DNA from: a bacterium
Lineage (GTDB): Bacteria > Auribacterota > UBA3054
DNA: 7,399 bases
NCBI GenBank assembly: GCA_017444325.1
Contig: JAFSWV010000176.1
Span: 1-7,399, forward strand
Direction of reading: 5' to 3'
Within the stretch, counting starts at the first letter, position 1. Each line of letters starts with the position of its first letter. The notes beneath the pieces were generated by a model. It made no database searches and was not told where the DNA came from. It worked only from the letters and a program-made list of their open reading frames with translations. Both the position numbers and the translations under genes were made by a program. Below are positions 6,391 to 7,399 of the stretch, one piece after another.

Positions 6391-7299
6391 ATGCATCCCG
6401 GTCTCATCGCAATTCTGGTAATCTTCGCCATCATACTGATCTTCAAGGCTCTTGTGATCGTTCCCCAAAAGAGCGCCTACATCGTGGAGCGCTTGGGAAA
6501 ATACCGCATGACCCTGGAAGCCGGCTTCCATAACATCATCCCCTTCATCGACAGACTGGCCTACAGGCTCTCCATGAAAGAAATGGCCATCGACGTTCCG
6601 CCGCAGCAGTGCATCACCAAAGACAACATCATGGTGGACGTGGACGGCGTATTGTACCTGCAGGTGATGGAGCCGACGAAGGCCGCCTACGGCATCGACG
6701 ACTATATGTTCGCGACCACGCAGCTGGCCCAGACCACCATGCGAAGCGAAATGGGCAAGCTTGACCTTGACCGCAGCTTCGAGGAAAGAACGACCGTGAA
6801 CTCCGCCATCGTGGAAGCCGTCGACAAAGCCAGCGACCCCTGGGGCATAAAAGTCACGCGCTATGAGATCAAGAACATCACTCCTCCCCGCACCATAAGC
6901 GACGCCATGGAGAAGCAGATGAGGGCCGAGCGTGAGAAACGCGCCATGATCGCGGAATCCGAGGGCGAACGCCAGTCGAAGATCAACCGCGCCGAAGGCG
7001 AACGCCAGCAGGCCATAGCCCTTTCGGAAGGCGAACGCGCCAGAAGGATAAACGTCGCGGAAGGCCAGGCCAAGGAGATCCTTCTGGTCGCCGAAGCCCA
7101 GGCGGAGAGCATCAGGAAAGTCGCCCAGGCCTTAAACGAGCCCGGCGGCCTCGCCTCCGTCAATATGCAGCTTGCGCAGAACTACCTGAATCAGTTCGGG
7201 CATCTCGCCAAGACGAACAACACCATGATCGTGCCGGCGAACCTATCCGACGTCGTGGGCATGCTGAAAGCCTGCTCGCAAATAGTTAAGGCTGAATAA
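6391..7299 (+). CDS. SPFH/Band 7 membrane protein, stomatin/paraslipin type (QmcA-like)
   Basis: A 302-residue member of the SPFH (stomatin, prohibitin, flotillin, HflK/C) superfamily; bacterial relatives include E. coli QmcA. Such proteins form membrane-bound oligomeric rings linked to lipid microdomains, protease control or membrane stress. One hydrophobic segment (about 4-24) anchors it. The SPFH domain follows, with VPQKSAYIVERLGKY (24-38), LEAGFHNIIPFIDR (42-55), CITKDNIMVDVDGVLYLQV (74-92) and LAQTTMRSEMGKLDLDRSF (112-130). A charged coiled coil occupies about 172-247, with KRAMIAESEGER and further EGER units at 11-residue spacing. The tail NNTMIVPANLSDVVGML (276-292) matches the conserved end of the paraslipin group. 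It begins 43 bp after the GH31 stop with no terminator between, so read-through is likely. A partner NfeD gene, common beside related genes, is not seen on either side. A functional link to GH31 is not evident. Confidence 0.93.
   Translation: MHPGLIAILVIFAIILIFKALVIVPQKSAYIVERLGKYRMTLEAGFHNIIPFIDRLAYRLSMKEMAIDVPPQQCITKDNIMVDVDGVLYLQVMEPTKAAYGIDDYMFATTQLAQTTMRSEMGKLDLDRSFEERTTVNSAIVEAVDKASDPWGIKVTRYEIKNITPPRTISDAMEKQMRAEREKRAMIAESEGERQSKINRAEGERQQAIALSEGERARRINVAEGQAKEILLVAEAQAESIRKVAQALNEPGGLASVNMQLAQNYLNQFGHLAKTNNTMIVPANLSDVVGMLKACSQIVKAE
6961..7092 (+). repeat. Four degenerate 33-bp tandem units within the SPFH coiled coil
   Basis: Units start at 6961, 6994, 7027 and 7060, each opening with GAA/GAG-GGC and encoding EGER, EGER, EGER and EGQA. 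The DNA word GGCGAACGC is shared by the first three. The encoded 11-residue spacing is a hendecad coiled-coil pattern. Similar periodicity occurs in other SPFH proteins, so it reflects protein structure rather than a mobile repeat, although the nucleotide identity between units is high. Confidence 0.7.
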
Positions 7300-7304
7300 A
7301 AAAC

Positions 7305-7335
7305 AAAAAAGCCCCGCCGAAAGACGGGGCTTTTT
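7305..7335. terminator. Bidirectional intrinsic terminator
   Basis: GCCCCG (7311-7316) pairs perfectly with CGGGGC (7325-7330). The apex can close further as a C-G pair over a GAAA tetraloop with one C-A mismatch. Five or six A precede the stem and five T follow it, so the hairpin has a U-tract whichever strand is transcribed. It begins six bases after the SPFH stop and lies seven bases beyond the 3' end of the convergent tRNA gene, so it can end both transcripts. Confidence 0.88.
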
Positions 7336-7341
7336 CATAGG

Positions 7342-7399
7342 TGGTGCCGAGGGGCGGAATCGAACCGTCGACACAAGGATTTTCAGTCCTTTGCTCTAC
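7342..7399 (-). tRNA. tRNA-Phe (anticodon GAA), 5' part outside window
   Basis: The minus strand gives tRNA positions 19-76, 58 bases; positions 1-18 lie beyond the window. Visible parts are the end of the D arm (GTAGAGC), the anticodon stem AAGGA/TCCTT with loop CTGAAAA and anticodon GAA, the variable loop GTGTC, the T arm with loop TTCGATT, the acceptor strand CCTCGGC, discriminator A, and an encoded CCA. The anticodon and overall sequence fit bacterial tRNA-Phe. The T stem GACGG/CCGCC has one A-C mismatch at pair 50-64, where G-C would be expected. The gene converges on the SPFH gene and shares its terminator. Confidence 0.95.

Noticed and set aside
1..7399. Mobile element, CRISPR or defence system
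   Set aside because: No transposase, integrase, spaced direct repeats, nuclease or toxin-antitoxin genes are visible. A tRNA gene at the edge is a possible integration site, but no attachment repeat or integrase is in view.

Overview
The window reads as chromosomal DNA from a Gram-negative bacterium. A lipobox-bearing glycosidase, a signal-peptide-bearing glycosidase and a CCA-encoding tRNA gene support this. Composition is moderately GC-rich, with frequent AGG/AGA arginine and ATA isoleucine codons. No transposase, integrase, phage gene, CRISPR array or rRNA is visible, so it looks like an ordinary coding segment rather than a mobile island. Two secreted carbohydrate-active enzymes that could attack host-type glycans hint at a host-associated or glycan-scavenging lifestyle. 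The phylum cannot be named safely from the sequence.

Left arm (1-3719, all minus strand): one tightly packed run, read right to left. It holds an MFS_3-type transporter (2406-3719), the DNA repair glycosylase MutM/Fpg (1562-2401), a GH84 beta-N-acetylglucosaminidase lipoprotein (198-1565), and the start of a small single-membrane-anchor protein that leaves the window (1-170). Gaps are 4 bp, an ATGA overlap and 27 bp, so the first three look co-transcribed. The fourth may also have its own extended -10 promoter.

Divergent control region (3720-3881): 162 bp between the MFS gene and the GH31 gene. It is AT-rich and holds a candidate promoter for each side and two short perfect inverted repeats that could be operators.

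Right arm (3882-7299, plus strand): a secreted family GH31 alpha-glycosidase (3882-6347), followed after 43 bp by an SPFH/Band 7 membrane protein of the stomatin/paraslipin type (6391-7299). A GC-rich hairpin flanked by A and T runs (7305-7335) ends this unit and, read on the other strand, also ends the convergent tRNA-Phe(GAA) gene (7342-7399), which is cut by the window edge.

Working picture (inference): the exported GH84 and GH31 enzymes trim beta-GlcNAc and an alpha-linked sugar, possibly alpha-GalNAc, from glycans or glycoproteins. MutM and the SPFH protein are housekeeping passengers. The role of the MFS protein in this pathway is not shown by the sequence. I found no clear undescribed system. 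The best leads are the placement of mutM in a glycosidase operon, the unusual GH31 active-site strand, the two leaderless-type promoters and the T-stem mismatch in the tRNA.
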